Positions 25,401 through 36,350 of a stretch of 64,000 nucleotides of DNA are shown piece by piece. The position numbers and the translations under genes were made by a program. The DNA comes from Toxoplasma gondii ME49 (Eukaryota; Apicomplexa; Conoidasida; Eucoccidiorida; Sarcocystidae). The DNA is taken from the NCBI RefSeq assembly GCF_000006565.2, contig NC_031476.1:1264458-1328457 (forward strand). Direction: 5' to 3'. Below the pieces are notes generated by a model, which was given only the letters and a program-made list of their open reading frames with translations, ran no database searches and was not told the origin of the DNA. Each line of letters opens with the position of its first letter. The stretch's first letter is position 1.

Positions 25401-28400
25401 CGAACTGTTTTCTCTTCGAAGAAGGAAGAGCCATTGACCGGAGACACTGCAGCTTGGTGTCCAGCTCCTTACTCGCAGTTTCTTTTTTTCCAGGAGGGAA
25501 AATTCTTTGCTTAGCTTCGCTATGCCTTTCATCTGCTCGTCCAGCGTCGTCTGCAGAGGCGCCAGGTGCTGCTCTGCCTTGCTGTGAGCTGCGGCGAGCT
25601 TTCTGACTTCGTCTGAAAAACCGGACAGCCAGCAACTCTCTTGCTCGCGCAAGTCAAAAAGGTCTCCCATTGCTGTTCTCTCTTTCGACCCCAGAAAGCG
25701 TCTCCTCACCCTCGCGACCATGTTCGTCCAGCACCTACGTCTTCTCTGTAGGTCCACCATTTCTTTCGTCCAAATGCTTCTCGCTTCCCTTTCTCTCTTT
25801 CGTGTAAGAGAGACACAGCTGTATCTCTACATACATTCCAACAGGCATCCATATATGCAGATATACATATATATATATATATCTACATACATGTATTTAC
25901 ATATGTATCTATATCTGTATATGAAGAATATAGATCTCTCTATATAAATACGCCTATATATTTGTATATGCCTGTCGCTGTCCATAGGAGGGCAGAGCTG
26001 CGTTTTCGAGGTTCCCCGGCCTATGGCTTTCCAAAGTTGCTTGCCTTGAATCGATTCTCGGTAGGCTTCGACGTCTTCTTTCGCCTTCTCGTAGGCCTCT
26101 TCCGCCGCAGGAATTTGCGACTTCTTCTCGTCCACCTCCGTCTGACTCCTGTCAACCATCTTTTGTTCTTCTTCTCGTTTTTTCTCATTCGCCTTCACCT
26201 TCTGTGTCTTCTCCTCGCTAGCCTGAGCCTCGCTGAAGAGCTCGTTCCGGAGCTCTTCGTCTCTCCACACCATCTGGTTGAATCTCCCGTCGACCTGCGG
26301 AACAGAGTCGAGGAAATGCAGCTGCCGAAGCGTCAAGCACAGTCTGGCAGGTTCTGCACAAGCTAAGACGGAGGAACGGTAGAGAGAGAGAACATCTGAG
26401 TTGTGCAGATCTCACAGAGAGGGAAACGCATTCAGAAATCCATTTTTCGCCGACTTCCTTCGCCCATTTGTCCGTTGAGACTCGTCACAACCCCCTCGTG
26501 AGAAAGAAAAGAGACGGGGAAGCCTTCTTTCAACTCTGTTCTCAAACAATGCAGATGCCAAATTGCATACTACGCGTCTATTACTATCGATCTGTCCATA
26601 TACATATAATATATAAATATATATAAATGTATGTATATATATATATATATATAAATGTATATAGATAAATGCATATAGATAAATGCATATAGATAAATGT
26701 ATATAGATATAGATAGATACAAAAACAAACGGTCGTTGGCTTTTCGTGTCTTCGGTGCTCTGTCCTAGAGAGGAGCTTGTTAGTGTTTGAAGTTCCCTAC
26801 GAACGAAAGAGCTGCCTTATGCATGCGGGAGAGAGGTGTGCATGCCAGCCTCCAGCAAGAGTTGGATATCTGAAAAAGTCGTTTCTCCATTTGTTTCAAA
26901 AAGGAAAAGGGGAAAATCCGTTTCCACAGAAACGTGAAGAAAAAACCGTTTCGCGGAAGCGCCAGTCCTGGCACATCCAGGAGAAAGGCGTCCTGCGGGT
27001 CTCACCTCCGCAAACTGCGTTTGCAGCTTCTTGTCTTTCTTCCATAGATCGTCCAGCTCTTTGCCCAGCTGCAGGCAGTTCCATGCACAGATGCTTGCGC
27101 GTATAAAACACAGAATATGCACACAGACAAATGTCCATATATATAAATATATAAATATAAATATATAAATATATAAATATAAATAAATATAAATATATAA
27201 ATATAAATATATAAATATATAAATATAAATATATATGTCCAGATGTAAATTCGTATCGACTCATGTGTGCATTTGTGTAGATACATGAGCATGTAGATCT
27301 ACAGCAAAATTACATTGGCTCACGTGCATGCAACGATTGCATGCACGTGAGTGCCTGTGACTATTGCGAGTATACAGATGAGAGGTTGCTTCACATAGCG
27401 GAGGTTTGAATCAACACATAAAGATATATATATATATATATATTTATATGTATATATGTGTATATGTATATATTTATATATATAAATGTAAAGGCATGAA
27501 AATGAGTGTGTGCTCAGAACAGGATCGTCGCGTTGAGTTGTGGATTGGTGCACAAGGAACAAAGAGGACAGGGAGATTGGGGAAACCAGTTGCAACAACA
27601 GAAAGTCGCGCGAGCGGCCGAGAAAGGTGGAGAAACGAGGACGAGAACCCGAGAGAAGGGGACGCGAGCGAAGACTCTCACCGCCTCGAACTGCTTGGCG
27701 AGAACGGCGCCTTTTTCTTCATCTTCTTCTTTCTGTTTCTCCAGTTTGGCCAGCTCCCGGCGTTTCCGTCGATACACCGCACTCAGTTCCTGGACGCAGA
27801 AAAGCGACTGTGGAAGCAGACGAAGCATCAAAGCGGATCCACCACAGAGAACGCCAGGCAAGTGCCACAGCAGGAGGCGAAACGACGAAGGCACACGGCC
27901 CAGCTTCACAGGGATGCGCGCGGTCTGGATGACAGCTGGATCTGCCCGTCAGGGATGGCGAACGAGACTGAGCGAATCTTCTGACCGACGGCGTATTTTC
28001 TGGTGGACGTAGAGAGAGAGTCGAGACATGTCTCTTCCTGAAGCGTTGCCTACGAAGGCGTTCACTGAAAGTGGACCTACTTCATTCTCGTTCTCGCCTC
28101 TTCCCCCTCGCTTCTGTCGCCTCGTCTATATTTCTCTGCTTCGCATCTATGCTTCTCCACTTTACGTCGCTTCTCAGAGGGCCTGTTCGGCTTTCGCGTC
28201 CTTTCGTTCGTCTTTCTTCTGCGTCTTCTGTCGTCGGTTTCCATCTCACTTCTTCCTTCTTTGTTTTCTTCCCCACACACTTCGCCGTACCCTTCCGTCG
28301 AGAGCGGCGAGGAGAAGGGCGTTGGTCTGCACGTCTTTTTCGAAGTGGAGAAACTTGACTGCCTCGTTTTTCGGACCTTCCAACTGCTTCACTTCGGCTC

Positions 28401-31214
28401 CCGCCGCGCGGCATCGATTCGCTTTCTCTTGATACTGCGGAGAAGAAGGCGCGAACGGGTGCACAAAGTAAAGGGATGCAAGGAAAGGAAGAGACGCAGA
28501 GGGAATGGACAGAGCCTGCGGCGAGAGCCGAAAGGCAGGCAGGAACATGCTTTCATCGGTCAAACGTCGAGGAAAAAACATGCATGCGAATGGGGAATTC
28601 GCAAGAAACAAATGTCGAAAGACACACACATACACACACAAATGCATGCACATGGAACTGACAGTGAGCAGGAGCGGAAAGGATAGCAGGGGAGAACGGA
28701 GACTCCCCAGTCTCTTCCCGGTGCTCTTGAAAGACCCTCCATGATGCGTCGCTGCATCCACCACGAGAACAGTCTCATCGCCAGGCCAAGAAACGACTCC
28801 AGAAAGCGAGGTAACGCATAAGAAACAGCAACTGTCTGCGTCGCCGTAAGATCCTTGAAGCCTCAAGAGGTGCAGAAGGAGAGAGCCTTTAAGGCCCGAT
28901 AGGAAACGCAGGCAGAGCTGAAGGAAGAAAACGCAGAGGAACGCGTCTCTGCCGGAAACAAAAAACATACCTGCTGGCAAGAAGCTTCGTAGTCTTCCTG
29001 TGCCTTCTGAATGGGCTCCACAAGGCGATTGGACCCCACAAGTTCCTCCAAATACTCCAGAAGGCCTGTCTCCTCCGGTCGCTGAAAAGAAAACGAGAAA
29101 AGGAGACGGAGGAACTGTGAAAAGGTCCGTGAGGAAACCGGTAGATCTCGCGAGAAGTCAGAGATGGCACGTTCTTGGGTCGGAGGATTCTGTCGCGAGA
29201 CTTTCAGAAGATTAGGGGAAGAACGAGAGAAAGGAAAAAGGCAAAGTCAGTCGAGAATTTGAAGCGCAGCGATATACGTTCCTCGACCGGTCTGGAAGTC
29301 CTGTCGCTTCTCTACGCCTCTCGCCCTGATATCCTTGTTCCTGTGTGATTCATCTCTCTTTGCTCTTCCTGTTACGTCGTCCTTTTCCTCCCTCCGCGCG
29401 GCAGCTCTTGCTTCTTCCTCTTCCTCTGTTCTTTCCACCGCTGCTTTTGTCGCTTCTGTCTTGTCGCTGGTGTGTCTTTCTCACCGTCGCCTTGGGCTTC
29501 ATCAGCGCGATTTGTTCGACTTCTCCCTGCAGAATGAGGAAGCGATTGTTCTGCAAGTCGAGCCCCTTCGACTTGAGCAACTCCACAACTTGGCGCTGCT
29601 GAGCGCGTTGGCCGTTAACGCGATACTCCGTCGAGTTCGACGCTCGAGACACCTCCCGCGACACAACAAACTGAGAGCCTGGAATCACTTCGTACGTCTC
29701 CGAATCGGGATCCTTCAGATAACGCATGCAGCCAAACAGCAGCGAGAGCGCGAATGGAGGCGCGGCGTTGGAGATGGCCCCCCGAGGCGGAGGAAACCTC
29801 GGCGCGAAACGCGAAGAACGTCGCCACGGAAAAAAAGAGCAGAAAAAACAACGGCGAGAAAGAAGAAACAGACGCGCAGAGGGGTCGACGGAACCGGCAC
29901 CTGCTGCACGAATCTGCTAAGCAGCTCTCCTGCAAGTCAGACGGCGACGGAGAGACGCGACCTACGGAGAAAGAGAAAACCTCTGTAGAGACAGCAGGAA
30001 GGGTGAAGAACGAGACAAGTCACCTGCGAAGCGACAAAAGAGGCGAATGAACTTCTCAACTGTTTGTCCAGGCCTACGGGGTCGTAGATTTCTTGGAAGA
30101 AAACGGTGACTCGAGCAGACTGCAGAGGCTCTCCGCCGCCAGCAGCTGAGTTGTGAATGAGCTCGACGACGTTCTTCAACCGAATTTGCTGTGCTCTTCT
30201 TCCAAAGACAAAAAGCATGGCGTCGATGACATTGCTCTTGCCGCTTCCATTCGGGCCGACAATTGCCGTGAAGCGCTGAGAGACAGAGAGAACGGGAAGC
30301 AAACGGGTGCGTTTCTTCTAAAATGTTTCCCAAGTGAGGAGCGTTCCCCCTTGCTCGAAACGAGCGTCGCATTCAGGAGTTCTGGAGGGGAGTCTCTGGA
30401 GTTTCCGACCTCCACTCATCGTGCCCCCTTTCTGCGAACCAAGAACTTCACCTCGAGAGAGAAAAGGACGCGGTCCTTCTTCTGCACAGCATTCGAGAGC
30501 CGATGCAGCGGCAGGAGCAGACACGAAGCATACTGAGCTGTCTCTTCACGGTCGACATCGAGCAGGTTTTACAGGAAGCAGGTGAACGGGAGTCTTCGGG
30601 CAGGTCAGGTCAAGCCGCGGGGCGCGAGGCGCCAACTGTCGGATGTCTGCGACAGATTGCATGCATTTTCTCACGCGTCGACGCACCTTGTGGAACGGTC
30701 CGATCGTTTTCTTCTTGCCGTAACTTTTGAAATTCTCCAGCACCACACGCTCAATCATCAGCCGCTTCCGAGGGAGAGCGAGAGAAGAAGGAACCGCATC
30801 TGAAGGCTGAGGGCCGCGGCTCCCTTCTTCTCCCTTCTCCACCAGTGCGAGCGCAAGAGACGAAGCAGAGAGAACAGAGGAAGAGAGAGCAGAGGAAGAC
30901 ATGGCAGAGGAAGAGAGAGCAGAAGAAGAGAGAGAGGCATCGTTGGCATTCTGAGCCTGGGGAGGAGCTCCATTTCCTTGTGAGTCGAGAGGTCTCTCGG
31001 AGGAGCCAGGCGCCGACGCTGCACTGTCTCCACGGTCGAGGCCAGAGACACCTAGGTCCGTGTCTCCTTCCGGTCCTTGTTCTCTCGCGTCTTGTCCTGC
31101 GGGCGGAAAGAGCGAGTCAGCCGCCGCATGCGAGGGAAACGTCAGCGCCTCCTCGGGGAGCTGAGGCGCCGAGTCGAGCGACGGAGAGGAGAAGGCGTCA
31201 GGTTGTCGGCCCAT
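16047..31214 (-). CDS. SMC4: SMC4, condensin ATPase subunit
   Basis: SMC4 pairs with SMC2 as the ATPase core of condensin, compacting mitotic chromosomes. I reconstruct 23 exons in transcription order: 31214-30687, 30275-30078, 29712-29485, 29081-28971, 28434-28291, 27789-27682, 27068-27006, 26294-26045, 25612-25473, 24977-24768, 24166-24038, 23736-23596, 22860-22662, 22028-21820, 21226-21125, 21018-20929, 20451-20304, 19767-19646, 19181-19005, 18735-17995, 17512-17389, 17067-16859, 16262-16047. All junctions close in phase, giving 1,528 residues (animal and yeast SMC4 are about 1,290-1,420). Walker [10 protein letters not shown] is at 183-191, the SMC4-type [17 protein letters not shown] near 298-315, the hinge roughly 690-840 (ending RMVGGG rather than the usual MSGGG), signature LSGGEKT at 1386-1392, and Walker B with YFLDEID at 1411-1417. 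The C-terminus [13 protein letters not shown] is SMC4-like. Oddities are a Ser/Ala-rich N-terminal extension of about 150 residues, an acidic insert near 1142-1226, and one GC-AG intron. Confidence 0.93.
17767..17820. repeat. TA-rich microsatellite in an SMC4 intron
   Basis: TA tract between SMC4 exons 20 and 21. Confidence 0.85.
19447..19484. repeat. TA-rich microsatellite in an SMC4 intron
   Basis: TA tract between SMC4 exons 18 and 19, close to a GA run at 19419-19432. Confidence 0.85.
20695..20756. repeat. TA-rich microsatellite in an SMC4 intron
   Basis: Interrupted TA/TATG/GATA tract between SMC4 exons 16 and 17. Confidence 0.85.
22380..22422. repeat. TA-rich microsatellite in an SMC4 intron
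   Basis: Nearly pure TA tract between SMC4 exons 13 and 14. Confidence 0.9.
23290..23412. repeat. Long TA/TATG microsatellite in an SMC4 intron
   Basis: About 120 bp of alternating TA with regular G interruptions between SMC4 exons 12 and 13; one of the longest such tracts in the window. Confidence 0.9.
25857..25972. repeat. TA-rich microsatellite in the GC-AG intron of SMC4
   Basis: Degenerate TA/TACA/TCTA tract between SMC4 exons 8 and 9, about 70 bp downstream, in the sense of transcription, of the GC donor. Confidence 0.85.
26039..26044 (-). other. GC-type 5' splice site of SMC4 intron 8
   Basis: Reading the - strand, exon 8 ends CAAG and the intron begins GCAAGC, matching the consensus of GC-AG introns. 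No usable GT donor lies nearby. Splicing here leaves phase 1, which fits exactly the two-base start of exon 9 at 25612 and gives SIQDEVRKL. Confidence 0.75.
26597..26722. repeat. TA/GATA-type microsatellite in an SMC4 intron
   Basis: TA tract followed by about four 13-14-bp units of the type ATGCATATAGATAA, between SMC4 exons 7 and 8. Confidence 0.85.
27136..27237. repeat. TATAAA-type microsatellite in an SMC4 intron
   Basis: About 100 bp of ATATAAAT-like units between SMC4 exons 6 and 7, differing in composition from the plain TA tracts elsewhere. Confidence 0.85.
27319..27351. repeat. Perfect 15-bp inverted repeat in an SMC4 intron
   Basis: The arms CTCACGTGCATGCAA and TTGCATGCACGTGAG are exact reverse complements separated by only CGA. 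Each arm contains a CACGTG E-box-like palindrome and a TGCATGC motif. It lies between the TATAAA tract and another TA tract in the intron between SMC4 exons 6 and 7. Confidence 0.9.
27421..27490. repeat. TA-rich microsatellite in an SMC4 intron
   Basis: TA/TATG tract between SMC4 exons 6 and 7, just beyond the inverted repeat. Confidence 0.85.
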
Positions 31215-34200
31215 TGCGCAAGGTTTTGTGGCGAGAAGGACGCGTGGAAGCAAACGGAGAGTGCTGTCTGGCGAAGAGAGCTCGCCTCTCTGCGACGCAT
31301 TGTAGAATCCGATTCCTAGGTTTCGCCAAGCTGTCCGAGTCCAGAGGCCCAGCTCTGCTAAGAAAAAAACAGTTTCGACAGGCGCTCGGATCTCGATCCT
31401 CTTCCGAGAGACCTCGGGGTGAGCTGCAGCGACGCGAAAGACGAGGCCAGAGGCAGCAGGCGAAAAGAGATCCTTCGCTGCTGGTTTGTTCGACCTTCCT
31501 GTCGAAGAAATGTTTCCCCTCCGGCAGTTTGACTGCCGCTGAGTTGCTTCGGGATGCCTCCCGGGGCTCTCGTCTCGCGCTCCGTCTGATCTGTTTCCTG
31601 CTTGGTTGCTCTCTCGCTCAGACCTTCAGACACAGACGTGGAGGGTCCGCCTTCTGTCCGACAGAAGACAGGCAAGAGCACGACGAAGTGACTGCGAAAA
31701 AAAGTTGCTGATGGAGAAGCAAACGAGAAAAGGCGGAGGCTCTTCGAGACGACAAACGGGTGCAGCGGCATGGCTTTGCGCGCCGGCACACCAGCCTCCT
31801 CCCATGGGGTTGCCCGGCAGGGGGGAGAGCTGCCAAGCGACGAAGGCGAACAAAGGTGGAAGAAGCGGGAGAAACGAGGGGAAGAGGCGACGAAAAGGAA
31901 GGAAAGAATGTGTGCAGAGGAAACGCGTGCAGAAGAGATGAGAAAGAAGAAAGAAAACGATCAATATCGTCGAACCTCAGCACCCAGGTGTGCGCTGGTC
32001 CGCCGGAGACACGGAGAAATATACACACATCCGCTGTCGCTCTCCCTCCGGTCCTTGAAGAAGCCTTCCGCAAGAAAAGATCTCGGCCAGACTTCATGAG
32101 GATTCAACGGAGAAATAAGAAATGGCTTAAAATCGAGAGGAAACGACAGAGACAAACCCCCTTCTGTCTGCTGCCAGGGTGGGCGGGTGTGCTTGCATGC
32201 TTTTCGGTGCATGCGGTCCGTGTCGTACAAGACACAGGAAAAAGCTCGTTCACGGTCGACAAGGAAATTACGGCCTTCAAGAGCGCCAAGACAAGTCATC
32301 TCCATTCTTCCTGCGTCTAAAGAACAGATTTTCCGACCACAAATGCGAGCGAAGTGCCACCGAAAATACCCAGACAAAAGCGTTCGGGAGCGCCGGTACC
32401 TCTGCGAGCCTCGATGCCTCTGATATGTGTGTCTTCTTTCTAAGAGCAGCAGAAAAGATTACACGGAAACGGATTCGTCATTTTCTTCTCTTCTACAAAT
32501 CTGGATGCGTGCGTTGGGCTTCCAGGAGAGCGGCATGGCGAAAACTGAGTTCACAAACGCGGCAGACTGGAGAGTTCCTCTAAACTCTGGTTGTCGCCCA
32601 TCCTACCACGAGCTTTGAAAACAGATCTCCGAATAGGGAACCTTCTGCCCGTTTTTGGATTGAACGTGGTTTCCGCAAAGACTTGAATCACCTCAGTACT
32701 CACAGGAGAAGGGCTTTGACTACTGGTTCCCTGGGAACTAACGTCGCTCACTGACAGGGGTCCGAGGCACAGAGCAGCGTGTAGATATGTTCACAAGCTT
32801 CCAATTGTGGCGGCCTAAACACTGGAGAGAGCCAAAGTTATTCTGAAACAGGCGCGAGGCACGTCAGAGTGAAACGTAGGCAAGATTCCCACATTTCAAC
32901 ATTTACATCCCTTCCTAGATCAGAATTGCTGGCACCCTTCTGTTCCCTACGAGCGGGCACACTTACAGAGCAGAACTGGCCAGCTTGTATGCAAATACTG
33001 GTACTCCTAGTATACGTTGTATGCCACTATTTTACACCGTTACCATCCTTACACTTGATGTGATATTTCTGCTGTCAAGTAGAGAAGCAGCGAGCATTTG
33101 CACTCGAAGTAGCAGGCATGGAGCGCATCCGGCTCGCTGTTGTTCAGCTGTAGACGGATACGGATCTAAAGTCGGAATTTAGCTACCGGGTCATCCAGGA
33201 TTACCAGTGTCTCGGCTGTAGCTTGCATTGGATGGGATCTTTCATTTTTTACCTAGGATTCATCGCACACACCGCTTCTTCGATGTCTTCAGTCCCGCTT
33301 AACAGCTAGGCTCCACAGTCTCTTCAACTCGATCGCGATGTACCCTGTTCGACAACCTACTTTACAGAAGGGGGGGTTGTCGTTTTGTTTGTGGTCATGA
33401 TGACCTTTTCCGGGGTATAACGCGAAGCAGAGTCCGAACCATGGGGGGAATTCTGCTCGGCGTGAGGTGCCCACTGAAGCATGTTTGTGAACCGAGTTAC
33501 TCACGATATTTTGGTAGCGTGCGCCCTCTCCTCTTCCAGGGTGGATGTGAAAACAGTGAATGACGTGTACGGGTGGAGTTGATTGTTTATGGGTTTTCAA
33601 CTCGAAGGGGAGTGCAACACTTTAAGGCAGTCCTTGTCCGGGGGACGCTGGCAGTCTCGCTTCCGCCTCTCGTATTGAGGGATCTTCAGCACTGTTCAAC
33701 CCACACTTGTGCACTCTTTAATCTTCAATGCGTACGTGTAGAGCATATATTGCTTTGCGAACTGCGATTCGTTTCTCATATTCTCGGTCTACACCAAAGT
33801 TACGCCTGCTTCACGGCGCCGAAGATTCACCGCCACGGACATTTGATTGCAAAATGGCCAACTACTATGTTTCAATTTTCATCTTTTTGGGTTAGATGTG
33901 CCGACATTACTGTTTGTCGAACGCCCGAGGATGAATTACATGTAGATTAAAGATCCGATGACTTTAGCTGGTATCTCCTATACAGGTGGTGGTCCGTCAC
34001 GTCCCCCAAAACAAGTTCGATGACATAGACATGCCCATGGATAGAACGAGAGTGACTGGCTCTCAACAAGGACTCGAGGTCCACTCAGCGTTGACGAGCG
34101 CCAGGTATTTCTCAGCGTTTCACGACGCCACCCACCGCAGGGGTGTAGGAGGTGTCTTGCAAGAAGACACAGAATGTAAATGTACCGGTAAATATAAAAA

Positions 34201-34729
34201 GCAATACGGACTACACCCTGTTCGCCTCACTGCAAGTGACGAACTCAAAAGTCACTGCTGGAGCCCCCCAGTCGACCTCTTACCGAAGGAGTTCGCGGAA
34301 GGAAGCACGGACGCATTGGCGCACAGACAGTTACCTCATGAGACAAATGAGAGGACGGCAATCTGAAGGGAGTGGGAGTGGCTGTAGGCAAAAACTTGTC
34401 GCTTCGTTGTGGGAGGCGCACCCAGTCGTATTTCTCTCAGGACCCAATCAAGCGACATTATCCACAGTTTATTCCAAACTTGCAACAGACCGCGGGAGCA
34501 GAGGTAATCTGAGAGGTAACTCCGTTCTTGGAAATCGTCAGACTTTCGCACCCTCTGTAATGCCTGTTGAGTCCTTGCAGGAAGGTGATGCCAAGAGTTC
34601 CTCGCCCTGCATTCTGCTGTATGCAAGGGACGCCGTTGCGCGCGTATCTTTGCGACAACATGCATGCAGATATGGATCATTCCTCCACCAGTTGAAAGAA
34701 CGGATGCTCCCGTATCAATGTTCTGCTGT
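31215..34729. other. 5' flank of SMC4 and gene-poor spacer
   Basis: The proximal part should hold the SMC4 promoter on the - strand. TGCATGC-like motifs occur near 32,195-32,215. Beyond about 32.6 kb the sequence is less GC-rich and has no intact gene on either strand; short frames such as the - strand one at 32551-32751 and the + strand ones at 33573-33950 and 33986-34366 lack recognisable domains. The part nearest 34.3-34.7 kb may be the decayed 3' end of the kinase-like remnant described next. Confidence 0.5.
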
Positions 34730-36350
34730 CTACCGCGTTAGCTCGTGCAGATCGAGGAGAAGCGTCACAACATCCAGAAGACCTTGAAACTCTTGTATAA
34801 GGAACAGACACCCCTCTGAAGCGAATCGACTCCCCTTCAGACTTTTGAGCAACTTTTTTCTGTAAACTTTGTCGTAGGCATCTCGTGCTTCCTCTGGTTC
34901 CTTTCTGACTGGTCTTTTGAATTTGAATTGACGCTCCCGATCGCGTAAGATATCAGACAGTGTCTCCCAAAGACTAACTTTCCATCCACTTGGAGGCTGA
35001 AACCTGTTGGTCACCGTTGAGGACTCCTGTGCTCTGATGGGATCACTATAATAGAGACAGGGGCAGAGTGCAAGGCATTTCTGTGCCTTTGGGGACTATG
35101 GTGACCATATCAATCACGAACGTCTGCCATGTGGACTAGACTACGAAGTTTCACGTCTCTGGGCACAAGTTCGATGCCATACACGTGGTAGCCCACAAGT
35201 CTTTTTGACCAGGCTGCATATCAAGAATTTCACACCGTCGTCAGTGAGGGGTTTTGCCCAGGATTTCGACAGACTGGGACCCAGAAGCGGCATTAGTATC
35301 ACCTGGAATCCTACCAGCAGTTGCTCCTGTGATCTATCTCTGAGCCTGCCGAGTTGTGGCGTAGGGAGTTTGACGCTTTACGGATGCGTTGAATCGAGCG
35401 TGTAGTCTCTGTAGGTGAGGGCAATTCCATGCGCTAGAGGTTGGTCTTCCGGTGTTCTATTTAATAACATCTGAGTACACGCCTCCTGTCTCTGCAGGAG
35501 ACGCAGTACGAAACGGTCTTGTTTTTCCACGTTTGGGGTGCTAGACTCCACATTTGATACGAAAAGCTTGCCTACGTACTCCTTGGCGCAGTCAAGTTTC
35601 TTATATCTTGCACAAGGCAAACAACAGGGGTTCCTCCTGAACCGAGGATTTGACCTACGCGGAGTTGCGCTCTGTTGCCTCCCTCATCCATCGCATGGCA
35701 CATGGAATTAATCGGAGTCAAGTCCTGAAAAGCTTCTAAAACGTTTCGGCTTGTGTGGCTGTCCGCCTCCAGTCGCAGGGGCGGACACAAAAACGACATA
35801 CAACCGCTCCATCTTCTCCCATAAGTAGCTTTCCTGTTCCAGCCCTCCCGAAGCAACTTTTGTCTCTCAATCCGCGCACAACTTCCTACCCTGCTGTGAG
35901 GTCCGACCGTTTTACTGATACCGCCAGATCAGTCACCTATGGAGGCCGCAGCCGGGGAGTCTCCCGCGTACGAACCCGTTGGCCACGGTTTAAGTCAACC
36001 CGCGAGCGACGCCATAGAGGAGAAAACGTTCTTTCTAGACGAGAGCCTCCCGCATGTGGTGTGTGTTTGATGCTGGGTCGGGCTTTGAATCTGTTTTGTC
36101 CGGCTTTGCATGAGTCTGGGCGAACGATAAACTCTCGACTACAACTGTTTCCCGAGCGGAGAGTGTAAGAACTCGCCGGAGCGAGAGGGAGATGCACAAA
36201 AAATTCTCCTGTCCTTGTTTCTGGGACCGCCTGCAGGCTAGACCGCTCCAGAAGTGCGATTTGTTTTGGTGCACGCGATCTGAAAGCCCTAGCGACGGCG
36301 ACCACCAAAACTGGTGCCATCCCTGGGCGCATGACGCACATCGCATCCAT
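34730..36350 (-). pseudogene. Probable decayed rhoptry-kinase-like gene
   Basis: Read on the - strand, an ATG at 36350 opens 138 codons with a hydrophobic N-terminal stretch (MAPVLVVAVARAF), as in a secretory leader. After stops and frame changes, a frame near 35,860-35,575 contains GQILGSGGTPVVCLVQD, a glycine-rich kinase loop (35629-35650) of the form seen in rhoptry kinases. Then, one frame over, KEYVGKLFV supplies a possible VAIK lysine strand (35560-35583), followed by a long helix-like segment with FVLRLLQRQEA that ends at a stop at 35378. A further open frame at 35014-34730 contains LLDVVTLLLDLHELT, resembling the helix before the catalytic loop. The order and spacing match a kinase N-lobe and early C-lobe, while at least three frameshifts and several stops break it. 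Rhoptry kinases are usually single-exon genes, so introns are an unlikely explanation. The family call is inference from short motifs. Confidence 0.4.

Noticed and set aside
32900..33280. A less GC-rich stretch that could be a nuclear copy of mitochondrial DNA.
   Set aside because: I could not recognise any cox1, cox3 or cob peptide in any frame. A direct comparison with the coccidian mitochondrial genome would settle it.
33986..34366. A + strand peptide with RGVGGVLQED, faintly like the RNase H part of a Ty3/gypsy element.
   Set aside because: Only a few residues match, no reverse transcriptase, integrase or long terminal repeat is visible, and the - strand reading of the neighbouring sequence fits a kinase remnant better.
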